A DNA stretch of 64,000 nt from Pisaster brevispinus (GCA_023634235.1 JAMKCF010000014.1:9890001-9954000); one strand, 5' to 3'; counted from the first letter of the stretch, positions 1-14,551 are shown. Notes: generated from the letters alone by a model not told the origin. Numbers and translations: made by a program.

Positions 1-3000
1 AACTGAGCTTTATTGTTAGCGAGCTTTCAATTGAAACTTTGAACAAATTCTCAATAACTACCAATCCTGTACTCTCAGGCCGTTCAAGTGGGGGGGGGGG
101 GGGTAATATCACTAACTTGGAGACTACATTTTACTAAAAAATGAAAGATCATTATATGGAATTAAAAATTGTCTGAAAGAACGTAGACTTGTAAATCGAT
201 GTTTTGACAATGCGCTTTTTTTGTTTAGACAGACTGTCTGTGTTGGAATTGTAAAGATGTTGGACGCTCGAGCTTGAACTCGATTTTAAACGAAAATGTA
301 TGTATACATTAATAACAAATGCGAAGATAAAAAGGTTCGGTACAAATTGCTTTTATGTAAATATTTGCCTGTTTCCTTTGCGACAAAACAACTGATTCTT
401 GTTTCGTTTTGTTGTTGCTGATTTGTTTTTTGGTTTTGGGGTGTTTTTGTTAAGGTTGACCACGGCTTCAGGTTGAGGGTAACTTTTTTTAAAGCGATGA
501 GGACAACAAGGTATAATCGGAATTCAAATGAATGTTGAACTAATCGAAAGTTTAATCAGGCGTTTTGTTTTGCACTTACGCTGTGTTGCATCTTAAAGGA
601 GCAAACTACGTCTTTCAAAAAATGAGTCATTTTAAAGGAACGATGGTTCAAATTTAAAGGAAAAACGTCATGATTGGGTTACAAAATCTGCTCAGTTAAC
701 GACCTTGATTTATCGACCAATTCCACTGCCAAGCTGCTTAGCACGGCGATATTTGGCTTGGTAGACTCTGGTGCACAGCCAAAATTAGTGTTGTGTTTTT
801 ACTTGTTTTGGCTGGTAGCCTTCTTGTATTGCTTACTACATGAACTGTTTAAGAAAAGATTTTTGCTAATGGCGGATTGATTCAATTCAATTTAATTCAA
901 TAGACATATATTTCTATAACGCAACATCGAGGAAAATAATTCAACAAAGTTTCCAGTATTGAAAGTTTTTTTGTTTAACTGGCCAAACGTTTTTTTCCTT
1001 TTCTTTCTTATTAAAGTCATAAACCATAAGGGAATTGACTGGGTACATTTTAATTAATTCTTTCTCTTTGTTCAACCCAAAATTAATTCAGTATTTACAC
1101 AAAATTACGGTTTATTTAAAACATGTATGATGGTATAAAATGAGGCAAGCCCCAGTCAACAGAGCTAGATAGAGTTGGGAAGCCCCAGAAAGAAAAGTGA
1201 CGGGACAAACAAATACAAAATAGCGAACAAAATACCGGGTACGAAAAAGGAAAAAGAGTAATGTTAACAGAATGGGCTGTTGAAAAAGCAGCAGTGCGGA
1301 CGACTCTGAGATTGCCATACAAAAGGGCATCACTTTTTGCGTAAATTTCGCGCATTTTGTAGAATCTACGGCCATTGCATTATCGATCAGGTCAAATATT
1401 TGACTTATTAAGTGATTTTGTTCCCTCAAACGGCAAACATCATTTTCTACACGTAGATTCGTAACTCGCTAGCACTCACCAATCAATTCCAATGAAATCT
1501 GGATGATTGTATAGCCCAGTCATTCCAGGCAGACATCGCTCTCCATTCCCATTGGTCAATTACAGTTGCCACGATCATCACCAACCAAATCAAACAAATC
1601 ATGAGAGCGATACCTGCATTGAAATTACAAGCCTAAAATATAAAAAAAAAAGACTCTGATTTTTGTCCACGGGCAATTTTTTTCCCCGTAATGTAGGCCT
1701 CCAGTTGCGGTACCCGTGCAATAGTCTCAACACGAAAGCGGTAATTCAATTCATATAGTCGGAATGAAATTATGGGCACGAATGTTTCATTTGGAGGAGA
1801 CACGATTGGTCATGCACTGTTCGATTGCCTCGCTTTAATGGAGGTGACGTGGCCGCAGGCATTACACCACAATCTAGAATGGTTCACGTACCCTCTTCAT
1901 ATATATATATCAGTTTAGATATTAGCCAACTTTTTTTTGCAGTGGAATTGGGATATGCAGACATACACATTCTTAGGCTCAGTTCAGTTATTGACATTTT
2001 TGTGCTTCGTCTCAAGCCAGTTAATAAACCCCGGGTTTTTTCCAAGGGTAAATTTAAGTTGTGTTGCCATTTTGGGGTTAAGCTTATTTTTGTAGACCCG
2101 TTTTGCTTTTGACATGAATTGTGTTTTGAGACATTTTTTTATAGGTCTGGTTGAGTTGTGGGGTTCTTATGTGTAAAGCTAGCTGATTTCATAGATGTGT
2201 GCAGCAACGGAGAATGATTTGTCACCCAAGGAGCAATAAGATGTGTACTTCTTGAAGATATTTACTGTCAGAACGAAGGACGCGAGATGGTTTATCGATG
2301 TTGGTGGTTCATAGACGTCAGGCGATTTTCATTAGTAAAAACCATGTACCGGATGCCATCATTAGAACCTGTAGGCCTAACCTTTAGTTACTCTTCTTCT
2401 ATGTCGAGTGGTGTCCTCGGTCAATGATGTCACGAGAGAAGTCTCTCCGGATCTCCCTGTACTTCACGCATGTAGACATTTCATCTGTCGTCACAAATCC
2501 AGTGTCCCGGCGTATGACAACACAAGTCAGGTGACCTCGACCTCTTTGTGCTCGACCTTGCTTGGGTTCCAAAGCCCAAGCTTACTGACTGGAAGTTCAA
2601 GGTGACGATGGTAGTGCCCTGCAAACTTGACTCTTCTTGTGCAGTGTTTTTGCACTTTTTTCCCCTAGGACGGTGTCTCACTTGTCCCTCCTCTAGGCAT
2701 CTTGACTGATACAGTACGCGTTTTGCACACAGCAGCTTCCCGTCCCTTCACTGTATGCTTTCATAAGCAGACCTTTTCTGTTCACCGAGCCACCATTAGC
2801 AGTGTTTCTATTTCATAAACTCTGCTTACCGATAAACAAGTCAACCAGCATCTTGGCCCAATTTCATATATTATAGCTGGTTACTGGTAAGCACATGTCT
2901 GTACTTACTAAAGAGCTTTCGCACAGAATGTCTTACAGGCTTTATAATCCCAGCAGCGAGGGACCTGTTTAGTTGCTACGCCCCCGTGGCTCGTTGTCAG

Positions 3001-4024
3001 CGGCTGCTGCCAAGTTTTTTTCCATAGGTTAGGAGGGAATGTTTTGCTCTGTATTCAACTTTTAAGTTGTATAATTTAGTTTTATCTTCTGATGTTGTGC
3101 ACAAGTGTTGATGGCATAGTTTTGTCCTGCCCCCTTCTAAACCAAATCACTGAGTCCTGTCGATTGACACCCCCATCTGAGACGTGTGGCGTGGTTCCAG
3201 CTTAGGATATCGTGGCATATAAGCTGACCAGTAGGATGTGGTGAAGACATTAGAAATATTAAAATAAATGTCAGCTTGTGCTGACAGCAGTCCTCACTAC
3301 AGGATTTGAAATTGGGTCCTGTCAGCGGTTCTGGTAATAGGCAGATGAGTGACGCAACAATAGAAATCCATTGTAAACGCGCACCTGCGCCGTCAAATCG
3401 TCTGTGTCGAATTTGGGAATAATTTTAAGCTTACGCTTGTTTCTTTGCTAAAAGAGTAAGCTTGAAAAAAATTATTAGCGCTTTACTGCTGTGCTAGGAC
3501 CCCCCCCCCCTGTACCTTGTTTTTGCAGTAACATACTATCTATAATCACACAGGTCAAAAGAAATGTTGCCGGAGATCTTCCTTCGCTTTAGCTTCTACT
3601 TTCCACTGGGCCCTCACCTTGTATGGCCTTCTGGCTTTGTGTTGGGCGATTTTCATTAATACACAAAAATTAATTCTTGAAAGAAAGAAAAAGCTCTCGA
3701 GGTAAATCTTCAGACGACTCTAAATACACGGCACTTGACCGATGCATGTAGTTTGTCTGGAAGTTCCTACGGCTGTTTGATTTGATGACGCATCACGGTA
3801 GTTAAGCCCTGGGAAAGACCGCCGTCTCGTGGCACCAAACGCAAGGGATAAATTGAAGTGAGCCCAACAAAGGGGAAATCCGGGACGGGGGGGGGACCTA
3901 GCTTCAGACATCCGACTTGGCGAGCTGACTTGTATAGGTCAACCTCTCAGTATTCTGGAACCTTTCCAGCTTTTAGATGACTAGGTGCGAGGAGAAACAT
4001 GTCAGATTTGTTTTGTGTGTGTGT
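1..4024. other. No recognisable gene; unique-looking noncoding sequence
   Basis: I see no exon with recognisable protein similarity here on either strand; all open frames are short and unremarkable in composition. A G14 mononucleotide run lies at 90-103 and a C-run near 3500. If the neuroligin-like exon at 32 kb is read correctly, this stretch probably belongs to its first intron or lies beyond the next exon. Confidence 0.5.
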
Positions 4025-5254
4025 GTGCCCTTACACATGCCAACTTACGGGGTATTTTTAACAATAGAACAATGCTACCCACAAGGTTTTCTTTGTTCAA
4101 GTGGTACCCCACGGAGGATTTCTTTAGAAAAAGGAATAATAGAACAACAATGGAAGTACCCCGTAACTGCGATATGTAAGGTTGGGTGTGTTTGTATTGC
4201 CAACCCTCCGAGGACATTTTACAATAGGGACAATAGGTCCTCACATAGTCGGTTCTTTGTTTTCAGGTGTCCTCACTAGTCATTTGTGTACAAAACCAAT
4301 GGGGATTGCTTCAATACAGGAACAACAGAAAGTACAATAGGTGTCCTCTAACGTATAGGAGTGCTGTACCTGTGTGTGTGTGTGTGTGAGTGGGCAAGCG
4401 CTACATACGCAGTGTGGACTTGAGAACAAAAGAGGTCCACATAATGTAGGGATCTGAAGCACTATGTGGACTTACACACGTCCACACAACGTTATTTGCA
4501 GTGTTGAGGATCAGGATTTTCCTTAAGTGTACAGAACAAAGGAATGTCCACACAACGACTGCAAAACAAGACTGTGTGCCCTTACACATGCCAACTTACG
4601 GGGTACTTTTAACAATGGAACAATGGACCCCACAAGGCAATTTCAATAGGAACAATAGTGCCCCACAAGGGAATTCTTTAGAAAAGGGAACAATAGAACA
4701 ACAATAGCAGTACCCCGCAAACCGGATCCGTAAGGTTGTGTGTGTGTGTGTGTGGGTGCCCTTACACATGCCAACTTACGGGGTACTTTTAACAATGGAA
4801 CAATGGACCCCACAAGGCAATTTCAATAGGAACAATAGGGCCCCACAAGGGAATTATTTAGAAAAGGGAACAATAGAACAACAATAGCAGTACCCCACAA
4901 ACCGGATCCGTAAGGTTGTGTGTGTGAGTTTGTTTTCACATTCAAACCGGGGACCTATAACAAAAGAGGACAATAGGGTCCCCGGTTGGGTAAAGGTCCC
5001 CAGTTGGAAATTGTGTACAAAACCAATGGGAGCTGTTGCCAAACAAAAGAGGGACAATAGGAGGTCCCCGATTGGAGGTGTTTACACACTTGTGTGCCCT
5101 TACACATGCCAACTTACGGGGTACTTTTAACAATGGAACAATGGACCCCACAAGGCAATTTCAATGGGAACAATAGGGCCCCGCAAGGGAATTCTTTAGA
5201 AAAGGGAACAATAGAACAACAATAGCAGTACCCCACAAACCGGATCCGTAAGGT

Positions 5255-5290
<36 letters not shown>
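4025..5290. repeat. Complex minisatellite array with (GT)n tails and block-wise motif switching
   Basis: A ~180 bp unit starting with gtgcccttacacatg occurs at 4025, 4576, 4756 and 5094; the second and third are adjacent with a 180 bp period. Each unit has A-rich spacers (acaatag, acaacaatag) separated by a GTACCCC-like motif and its reverse complement, and ends in a GT run. Between these units lie blocks of the same design with another motif: GTCCTC (about 4200-4370), GTCCAC (about 4390-4560) and GTCCCC (about 4930-5090). The last unit ends in a pure GT tract at 5258-5289. No coding potential is seen. Confidence 0.85.
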
Positions 5291-5291
<1 letters not shown>

Positions 5292-7340
5292 CTTTACTCA
5301 GGTGATGGAATGAAATGTCATTTTGGTGTGAGAGTGTAAAAAGTGCACCAGCTTAGGGAGTATGGATGTTATGTTTGTGTTTATATTCCATTATGTTAAT
5401 CAACATTTGATTAGCTGGGGATACGCCGCGTATAAAGAAGGCGCTATTTTATGTATCGAGTTGTCTGTGCACGCACCCTTACATAAATGTGCCCTACATA
5501 AAACATGTTACTCTTGAAATCCCATATCTGTTACAGGAGCCTGGGCTCGATTTCACAAAGAGCTAAGATTGATCGTAAGTGCAAATCAGTCATAACTGCA
5601 AACAAAGTGTGATGCAACACTGCAAATCACTATGGTACTACTGACAACTCATCTTCAGATGAATCAAGTTAGTGCTCCGTGAAATTGATAGGATTGCACT
5701 GTATATTCATTTCAGTTGAAAAACAGCATATCTGAAAACTTGATGTTTAGTTAGTGTTTGTTTTTGTTTACAATAATTCATTATAAGATTAACATGTCAC
5801 TTAAACTATAAATGTCAACACTGGAACGTCTTGCTTGCCAGAAATACCATGCCGTAGGCACTTTCTGTACACAGAGTGACGTAATAGGCATACAAAAAGG
5901 GGTGGAGTTTGGTCGTGTGTGATTATCAACCGTTACTTTAAAGGAAACGTCGAGATTGGTAATGATAACAATTCAAACAAATATATTATTTAAATCTGAA
6001 ATCTCACTGATCATAAAAAATCATACCAGTACCATTCGTCTAGAGAAATATCTCCGAAAACTGCTCAAAATAACAATGACTTACTTTTATCACGGCAAAA
6101 AATAAGCCCTCACATACCTAAACCGTTCTTCCCAGTTTTCACATCCCCGAAAAGACACACAACGATGATAGTTCTCCTTTAAACTAATTTGTTTTTACAT
6201 TCTGTGCTTTCGAAAAACAACTACCTGATGACGTTAGTCACAAAAAGGTACCTTTAAACCGGAACGCTAGCTTGTTTTTATTAATTCCAGCACACGCGAC
6301 TCGTAATTTAAACCCAAAGCTCAAATCGTCAGACAGCACTCATAACATCCCTAGTATTTTTATTTACAGAAACACTGCCTAGTTCAAGTTGCCCTTCATG
6401 TGCGGTCGAACCGCGCGACTCGGAGGTAAATATTTGCTTTTGTTTCCCCCACCAAACATTATTTCCCAGTTCTACATGCAATTGAGACGATCATCTTCTT
6501 TGCTTTTCACGTCTCGCCGACAATCTCGCGCTGTCTAACTCGCAATGCCGGAGTGGTGTTTACAACGTCAATAGCGAACGGAGTTGCTGGGCCCAATGGC
6601 ATCTTTTATTGTCGTCTGAAGATATCTTCTTGAAATACTACGGCGAGACATTATACATGTCCAGTCTTGGAGCAGAAATACTAAATCAAAATATGTAATA
6701 AAAATATGAAAACGGCTGCTGTTACATGTTCCTATTAGCACTGTATGTGATTTTTCTCCCAAACAGGATAACTTATTGTAAGGATTATTCCACCATGCTG
6801 TCTGTATTTCTTCAATTCGGTCGACAAAATGAAACACTCAATGCATTTAACATTTTTTATCAAACAACATGTATTATAATAAGATTAGGTTAAATTAGAT
6901 AAGATTAGAGAAAATTAGACCTGTTTTCAGTGACCCCATTTTTTAAAACAATGGAAATCGATTTCTACTGGCAAACTAATAGCTTGGTAGTACACTGTTT
7001 AATTACAATATGTGCACACAAAAATACACTGATCATGAACAAGACTTCCATGAAAAACGCAGCACAAACCGAAAGTAAATTTTTACAAAGTTAAATGAAC
7101 AAAAGAAACAACATGGTGTAACATCATGTCAAAATATGTTTTGCGTTTGATGTTCTTATATTATTTTTACAAGAAAAATTAACATGTAATAATACATTTA
7201 TACAGATACATTTCTTTTCCATCTTCCAGACCCACACCTAATACTAAACATGTGAACATGGCATCGAATTTGGTAAATTCCGTTTTCGAGAAACGCACCA
7301 ACTACCAGCTTTATGTTTTCATTGGATTTGTGCACAAATG
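5291..7340. other. Noncoding stretch without recognised gene
   Basis: No exon recognised. Around 5940-6180 there is diverged sequence resembling the dispersed repeat family seen at 7895 and 16573 (short phrases such as ctgaaatctcactgatcat). The remainder looks unique and AT-rich. Confidence 0.4.
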
Positions 7341-7500
7341 TATTGACCCATGCACAACGCGCAGCGCACTTACGCGCCTACTCTGTCCGCCATTTTTTAA
7401 GTCAAAATGTACACAAAGGAATTGACTCCCAAAAGTGGTGGAAATGGTGGACGCACATAGGTGGACGCACATCGTCCAGAGGTTGTACAAAAGGTCACTA
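7341..7500. mobile_element. MITE-like element, TATTGACCC / CGCGCAGCG family, copy 1
   Basis: It begins tattgacccatgcacaacg and ends with the imperfect inverse gttgtacaaaaggtcac. The middle has a shared palindromic core (gccattttt, gtcaaaatgtacaca, gactccc). Related copies lie at about 36,131-36,300, 50,401-50,745 and, more diverged, 24,052-24,370. Inverted ends and several copies suggest a non-autonomous DNA transposon. I could not define a target-site duplication. Confidence 0.6.
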
Positions 7501-7894
7501 CGTGCTAATCTAGGTTTGCAAACTTGGCAAACTGAACTAGGGCCAAATTTCAGGGGGGATTTGTATTGCTTCCACTGCTTCCGCGAAGGCCTATGGTAGA
7601 TGCGTATTTTATTGGAGACAGTTTTGTTTTTCAGAATGTTATTTGTTAAATTGTGTTTGAAATGGTGTAACATAAGACGCATTGGCTCCGAGCGTTACGT
7701 CGATCGGGTGTCACTGTCACACACAAACAAATTCAGGCTGATCAAATTGCGAATTTGAGACAGTTTAAACTACGATTTTTGTTCCATTATTTTGTATTCA
7801 TTTATTTTATTTTTTTTCCTAAATGTGCCTCTCGCAATTCTACATGTAATATAACAGGATTACATAGCAACATCTATTTGTCATGTTTGCATTA

Positions 7895-8225
7895 AAGGTG
7901 CCATACAGGATAGGATAAAAAGCATTATTGTTTAATTTTGGTCTGAAAGCTCACTAATTATGAACTTCATAATAGACCCATTTTTTCTGTGATATATTTC
8001 CCTCTGAAAGGAAGTCATATTCGAGAAAACTGTATCTGAACCCCACCCAAAAAACAAGCAAACACCCCAACAAACAAGCAAACAAACTCGCAACCGCTGA
8101 TTTAGGTTGTTTTAACAACAATTAAGAAAAATTGTGCATGGTTTTTACTTTTTTTTCTCCTGACTTACAGGCTTGTTGTTTCTTGGTTGATATGGTTGCG
8201 ACTAGTCAGCTCTAGTAATCATTTA
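7895..8225. repeat. Dispersed repeat family R2, copy
   Basis: This block contains the phrases gtctgaaagctcactaatta, tgaacttcataatag, tttctgtgatatatttcc and actgtatctgaa in fixed order. The same order is seen at 16,573-16,900; reverse-complement pieces are at about 59,395-59,500 in an RPB1 intron. I could not assign it to a named SINE or MITE family. Confidence 0.6.
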
Positions 8226-8749
8226 TAATACATTTAGAGGAAGACGATGTTGAAATGGAACGTTTAAATCTTTTTGGTTTTTGTGTGTTTTTTGTGGGGT
8301 TTTTTCACTGAAAACAAAGACAGTCGCTGTCAGGTTCAAGTCAACGTCACAGTTTCAAATTTTGACAACCGCAATAAACTCGCTTGGCAAAACTATGGGC
8401 ATCCTCCACTACTACAGAATACAACTCTTCATAATTTATGACAAATTCTCTTAAATTACCCAAATAATCGATATTTTGAAAGGTTTATCCAAGGCAAACT
8501 TATGCCACTGGGTTAAATCAAATTTGCGATACTATTAAATCTTTCATTACAAAATTCGTGTGTTCAAAACAAAAACGAAAAAAACCCTGCATAATTCGGT
8601 CGTTACTGCGTCCATCAAACCTCACAATTTCTCTCCGACGTCTTGAATAGACCCTGTAAAGTGAATGATGGCAACGTCAAATGAAACGGAAATTCTCAAT
8701 AACCGGACACAAGTAATTACGCTCCTCTCTTGAACAATAGATCCGTGCT

Positions 8750-9350
8750 CTCATATGGACGACTATCATTATTATTTATTCCTTTTTTGTATGTATTTGT
8801 ATTTGTTCCTTTTCTTTCCTTTTTTTTACGGGTTTTTTCTTCTTCTGTCAGTAAACTCGAACTTAGCTGCAAAGACATTACGCACGGAATAGTGTGGAGA
8901 CATCGCACGATATTGTCATGTGGCGTCTGGATCAACTTGTCTGTTTTTACTGTTTTTGTCATTTTATTTTTATTTTTGTATAACTGTTATTATATTTTGT
9001 TCTGCTTTCTCTGTATTAGTTATTGATCTATTTGTTCATTTTATTATTCATTTTGATTATTATTTGTTATTATCTTTTTAATTTTACTCACACACATTGT
9101 ATTTATTTATTGTACAATATCCGTTTTTTATTATTCTCGATTTATTCATTTATATGTATTTGTTTATATACTTATATATTTATTTATTTATTTATCTGTT
9201 TATATTGTAGATATTATTCTGAACTATTTATTTTTTATTTATAATATAAATATTACTTTCCTTCATTAAATTAAGTGTATTTATTTATTTGTTTTTTATT
9301 TATGTATTTATTTATTTATTTTTATTTGCTTTTATTTTGTTTACTGGAGG
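8750..9350. repeat. T-rich/TTTA-rich low-complexity sequence
   Basis: Runs of ttta, tttat and t-rich sequence dominate, densest at 9030-9340. Long open frames here are compositional artefacts rich in F, L, I and Y. No gene is supported. Confidence 0.8.
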
Positions 9351-12300
9351 TGATCTTCCGAACGATCTACACTCCCCTAACACGGCCCCGAGAATTCAGA
9401 CACAATTTCTCAGTCATTAGGACCCTTTTTTAAGTTGGGTCCGAACGACCTTTAGAGAGAAAAAAAGCAGCAGTTTACCCAAATTCAGGTTCAAGGTATA
9501 ACTGTTCTAATGCACGGGATTATGTTCCATAATGGGCGAGTCGGGCTTGTCAGATGGTCGGGGCTGATAGCGCCGAAGCCAGACCTCTTGGTAATCATTA
9601 CCGACCTTGACCAAGACACTTCAAGTTTATTTGCTCCAGGACTTTACGAATTGGAAAAAAGAGAGGGTTGAAATGCTTCCGCTAATGGCTCCGATTTTGT
9701 TGTACGATAACCTTTTATCACGATTATCGCTGTTAAAGGTTTGAATACACAATTTAAAGTTGTACAACGCTTTGCATTTCAAACATAAAAAACCGCCGGT
9801 GATCGTCTATAGAGGGCACAGTGGCGTCCAAAAGGGAAATAAACTAAATCGAATTAAATCGTATTAGACATGGCACACTTTACAACCCTGAAGGCAAAAA
9901 CCCGGTGTCAAACATTAAAAAGATGTACACAAACAACAACAATTTGAAAAGCGAAAAATTTATCAATTTAAGAATGTTGCACACAAACTATGACCTAAGT
10001 ATTTTTAAATCCGAAAATAAAATTGTATGCAAAAAATACACTCATTTGCAATCTCAAGATGTTACAATCATTCATCAAACAATGAATGAAGAGAGACGAT
10101 TATACATTTAAATTTGCATATTTCATTTTGGGAAAAAATGTGCCCTTTAATGGTGTGACGTCATAATTGTTCATACGCCACCCCCTCGATTGGTGCCCAT
10201 CGCTTTGAAGTGTTCGAGTATTGTCTAATTTAACCTAATTATGTCCCGCTATTTTTTCTGGCGGAAATTTACGTCTTTCATCCTACGAATTGACATCATT
10301 CTCAATGGCGCTGCCATTGATCTATAATGCACACAATTTGCATGTAGAGTCCATTGCAGTAATATCAGGGCAGACCAATACAGTCGGTTACTAGACCGGT
10401 AGTGGCGATCGCTTTTCATTAGACTCGCAAATTTTGAACAAGTCTTGGGAAACCCCGGGGAATAACATGTCCGAGTCGGTGCTCTGTTTTTACTTGAATT
10501 AGGGCTTAGGCCTACGCAGTAGACAATCCATTTTCATTTCACTTTATTTTATTACCTTTCGTTACTATCAATGTATTTATTTGTTTTATTTCATTTCAGT
10601 TTGAATTAAATAATAATTATCAAAGTAAAAAACAGCATTAAAAAAGCGCAATATGAATCCAAAAAAATATGTATTCCTCAACGCGCTGAACAGTGAACGA
10701 AAAGCAAGAACATTAAAACAAGTATAATCCCCATTAAAACCCAACAAGGATAGAGATTAGACCAGACCAGCCGTCTTTGCAACTGAAAATCGTTAAAATA
10801 ATGTACACTACTAAAAAGAACTGTAGATTGAAACTAAGGGATTGAATTTTTATTTTTACTTTTACAGTAAACCAAAAGTCGTAGGAAGAGGTACCTGGGA
10901 TTAGAAGATGATGATTGAAACCTGTATATATGTGGGGGAAAATCCCACTATATGGGGGGGGGGGGGGGCACCGCACACGTTTAATCCGGTGGGAACTGAA
11001 AACCCAAAACCAGATCGGCCCGAGACCGGATCAGAAACGGGGTACAGAAACGGGGCCAATCTTAGAAAACGTTGCCACGTACGAGGTTATCACTTGCGAT
11101 CTCCACGATCAGTAGATAAGATAATTGATTATTTCAACCACGATCCCAAGGTTTATACAATCGACCTCCGTCCGTCTGAAGACCCTTCATTGACAACTGA
11201 TTTGCAACCCTGGCAGGAACAGCCTTTCAGGAAGTATAAACCAAGGTCTGGTACCCTACACCACTCAACCATGCCCTGTATTGATTTAATTAGCCAGCTA
11301 TAAAGAACCCCCCTAACCAGATCAGAGACACAATCACCAGACCGTCTTGAGGGCGCAACCTTTATGATAATGTAATATGAACTCGGTAGCCTGTGTAATA
11401 TCATGGTTTTAAGATACCAAATTATTCACCAAAACGCCTGCAGTAAACAGCAACCGCATTAATACAGTGTATAGGCATTCCCAACTTAGCCTACAGTAAC
11501 TGTCTCCTTAGTGTAGTTATGTATTAATATAAAAAAATAGATGCATGCCTATCATCAACTCTGACAAAAACATATTAAAATAGACATGATTAAAACCATA
11601 CCTCCGGCTGCCTTAAAGCGATTCACTCGTTATTAAAGAGTGGCATTACAGAATGCTTTACACGGTCTGTTTTATTGAGATGTGACTCACCCCCGAGTTC
11701 CTTTAAGGGATTTGGGAGTTTTGTGCTTTTCAAGTCGCCAGGCTGCGGAAAACCTCCTCGCATCGTGTCTCCCATTGGACTGAGTACTTTTAACCCTGCC
11801 CCAGATATATGTTTATATGTCCTCTCATGACACATATGAATTTTGTCTCTTTCTTTTCTCTCCAAGGGGAAACAATCACTTTCCATTTTGTGTTGTTGTT
11901 TCTGTCTTGATGTGAACAGTGGGAATATTATTTTGATCCTCGGGAACCGGTAGGAGGAAAATGTTATCAGATGCCAAATGCTGCCGAAACGGGGTGCCAT
12001 AGCCGATAGGGTCGGATGATATTTTGAACCATGCTCCCACAAGAAGATGATATGGTTCGTTTATCTTTCGAGGGCCAGTGGTGAAAAAAACGGAACTGCC
12101 GTATGAATCAATGTACAAAAATAGACCACCCACACTTTAAGCCAAAGTACATGATTTGTAATTATCGAGAATTGATTGGTTTTCATCTGTAAGCTCATTG
12201 ATTATATGCAGATTGGTACAAATCCTCCAGAGATCGACTCAGTGGCGTTAATCCCTGTTGAAAAGTTTGGGGTTAATTTTGATACATAAACACTGCCGAG

Positions 12301-14480
12301 GCGTATCCAAGATGGTTTGTGGGGATACTCATATTAGCACGCAGCGAGCAGCTGAATGGCCCCGGGCTTTGTTTTTAAATTAAGATGCCCTCTTTTGCAT
12401 TCTAAGCTTTTCTGTGTTATCTTTTGAGCAAAATTCAGTTTGAGCGTTTAGTAATTTTGTAGGCTACTTTGTTTGTTATAAAAAAAGGAAAAACGCCTCA
12501 TTCAGAGAAAGTAAGAGGAGCGGGTGCGAGTGCGAGTGGGTGATGCAAAATCGTGGGTTTCGGGGCCCGCTCAAAGGCCCCGAAATAAAGGCTATATATG
12601 AAAATGCTATCCCTCCTTTAAAAAATTATGCAAACAAAACTAATCAAACATTAACAGTAAAATAAAACAGTGGGCAAATTAAGAAAGCTTTCAAGCATTG
12701 CGAAAGCCCACAACGGACCCTTGGGAAATTGTGAGGATTGAGATACTCGGTGGTGTATTCTTGGCCTCCTTGGGTAGTAGGATTAGTTGAACTGTTTGCG
12801 GGTCTTCCTCTTGACCTCTATTTCTTGAGAGAGAGAAAAATCAGCGGGTGAAAACAAATGGGGGAACCGTCCAAACAGGTGTCTTGAAGCCTACAAGTTA
12901 GGGCGAAGGGCCGCAACGGACTTGACACTCATTTCCGTGTCAGGCTGACTCGGATAATGGTTAAAAGGAGGGACTTTAACCTCGGACTCTGCGTCAGTTT
13001 GGCCTATTTCTGGGTTTATTTCGACACAAGTTGCAGGTCCTACTGACTCAGAAATGGGTAAAGATGTACCCCCTCCTCCTTCGTGTCTTCATTGTGTGCT
13101 TGGAGTCTCAGGTATTCTCTTTTGGGGTAGGAGATGGGGGGATACCCTCTACCCTTATCGGGCATGGTATAGGTTGATTGCACGGTGAGGTTATTGGAAA
13201 CTGGAGATGAGTGTGAATAACTCTACATTTCAAGAAACTTTCCCTTTAACCATTATCGTAATATTGTGCCTGCACTGTTAGTCTCCGTTCAAGACGCTAC
13301 ACTCGGTATGTTGTTCCCATTTATAACAATACAGCGCATTTCGAAGTATTGTCTAGTTTTTCTTCAATCAATCATTCGTTCTGAAGCTACAGTGACGGCT
13401 TGGGGCTTGTGTATTTTTTGAGGGACGATGTTGTTAGTATTTATGCCATGTACCAGCCTACATCGGTGTTTACGCCTGACCTGTTGGAGTATATATAGTA
13501 GTGTGTGTCTCGTTTGTAAAAACAGTGCAGGCTCGAGCGAGAAAATTGGACCGAGGTTAATGTACTATTGGCGTTCTCACAATAAACACACGTTCTCACG
13601 TGAAACGCAATGGTTTATTTGCGATATATTGTGCCACGACTCGAACGTAATCCAACATCAGACTTCATTTTGTTATCTTCACACTTCAACCCTTTCGTCC
13701 CTGTACCCCCCCCCCAGTTTGCTTAAAGTTTTCAAGACTCTTGCAGTACATTACTAGAATCGTGGTTCAATTTCTAAAAGATATACAAGGCTTACTCTTT
13801 ACGTACATTTTTTCGTCCGTATCGTAAATATTGTAAATGAAATGATATTTCCCTATAGGGAACAATAAGTGCCTCTCGTTACGGCGATTATTATTTTACA
13901 AGGCTAAAATGAACACAATAGTTTTTTTATCTGGCAGTAGTTATTGACAATACCATTATGCTAACAGAAAATTACTTGTTTTTTTAGTGGTAAGAGCTAA
14001 ATTATATCATCCTCATTAGCATTAAAATGTTCATTTTACACGTCACTGTGAAGGGGGGGGGTAAATTTAAAATGATTAATAGCCTATAAACGATCGCCCT
14101 TTACTTGCCCATTGCGTATCTAATGACTATCTATAGTTATATTTTCACGCTACTGTGTTTTCTCCAAACACAAGCTGTGAGCGTTTCCTCCTGCATGTTA
14201 CGGTGTGTGTATCGCTTTGGGTGGCTAGGCGGTCCAGTGGCTAAAAAGAGCAATGTACCTTGAAAACCAAGACTCACAAAATCTCGCGGGACTTATACAT
14301 GGTCTACTTGATACTTATATTGCTATATTTGCGTGTTGAAGATGACAGTGAAACTCAGTGGCGAAACCAGAAGTGGTGCGCTGAAGCCCCCCGTCCCGCC
14401 CCCAGCTCAGAACCCTTTCCCTGGTAAAATCAAAACAATACATAAAATTATGTCTTTGTCCCCACCCCCCAAAAAAAAAA
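9351..14480. other. Noncoding stretch without recognised gene
   Basis: Several open frames of 80-140 codons exist (for example 10,908-11,303 plus and 11,623-12,042 minus). None resembles a family I know, none has convincing splice sites, and some overlap on both strands. A G-run lies near 10,957-10,970. A fragment of dispersed family R2 may lie near 12,165-12,230. Confidence 0.4.
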
Positions 14481-14481
14481 T

Positions 14482-14503
14482 ATTATTATAATAATAATAA
14501 ATA

Positions 14504-14551
<48 letters not shown>

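Noticed and set aside
4025..5290. CRISPR-like array
   Set aside because: Eukaryotic context; units are long, with variable internal blocks and GT tracts, not short identical repeats with unique spacers.
8730..9244. Membrane-protein-like open frames
   Set aside because: The hydrophobic residues come from TTT/TTA/TAT simple sequence.
11623..12042. A 139-codon minus-strand gene
   Set aside because: No family resemblance, no clear splice sites or promoter; the composition is ordinary for intronic DNA.
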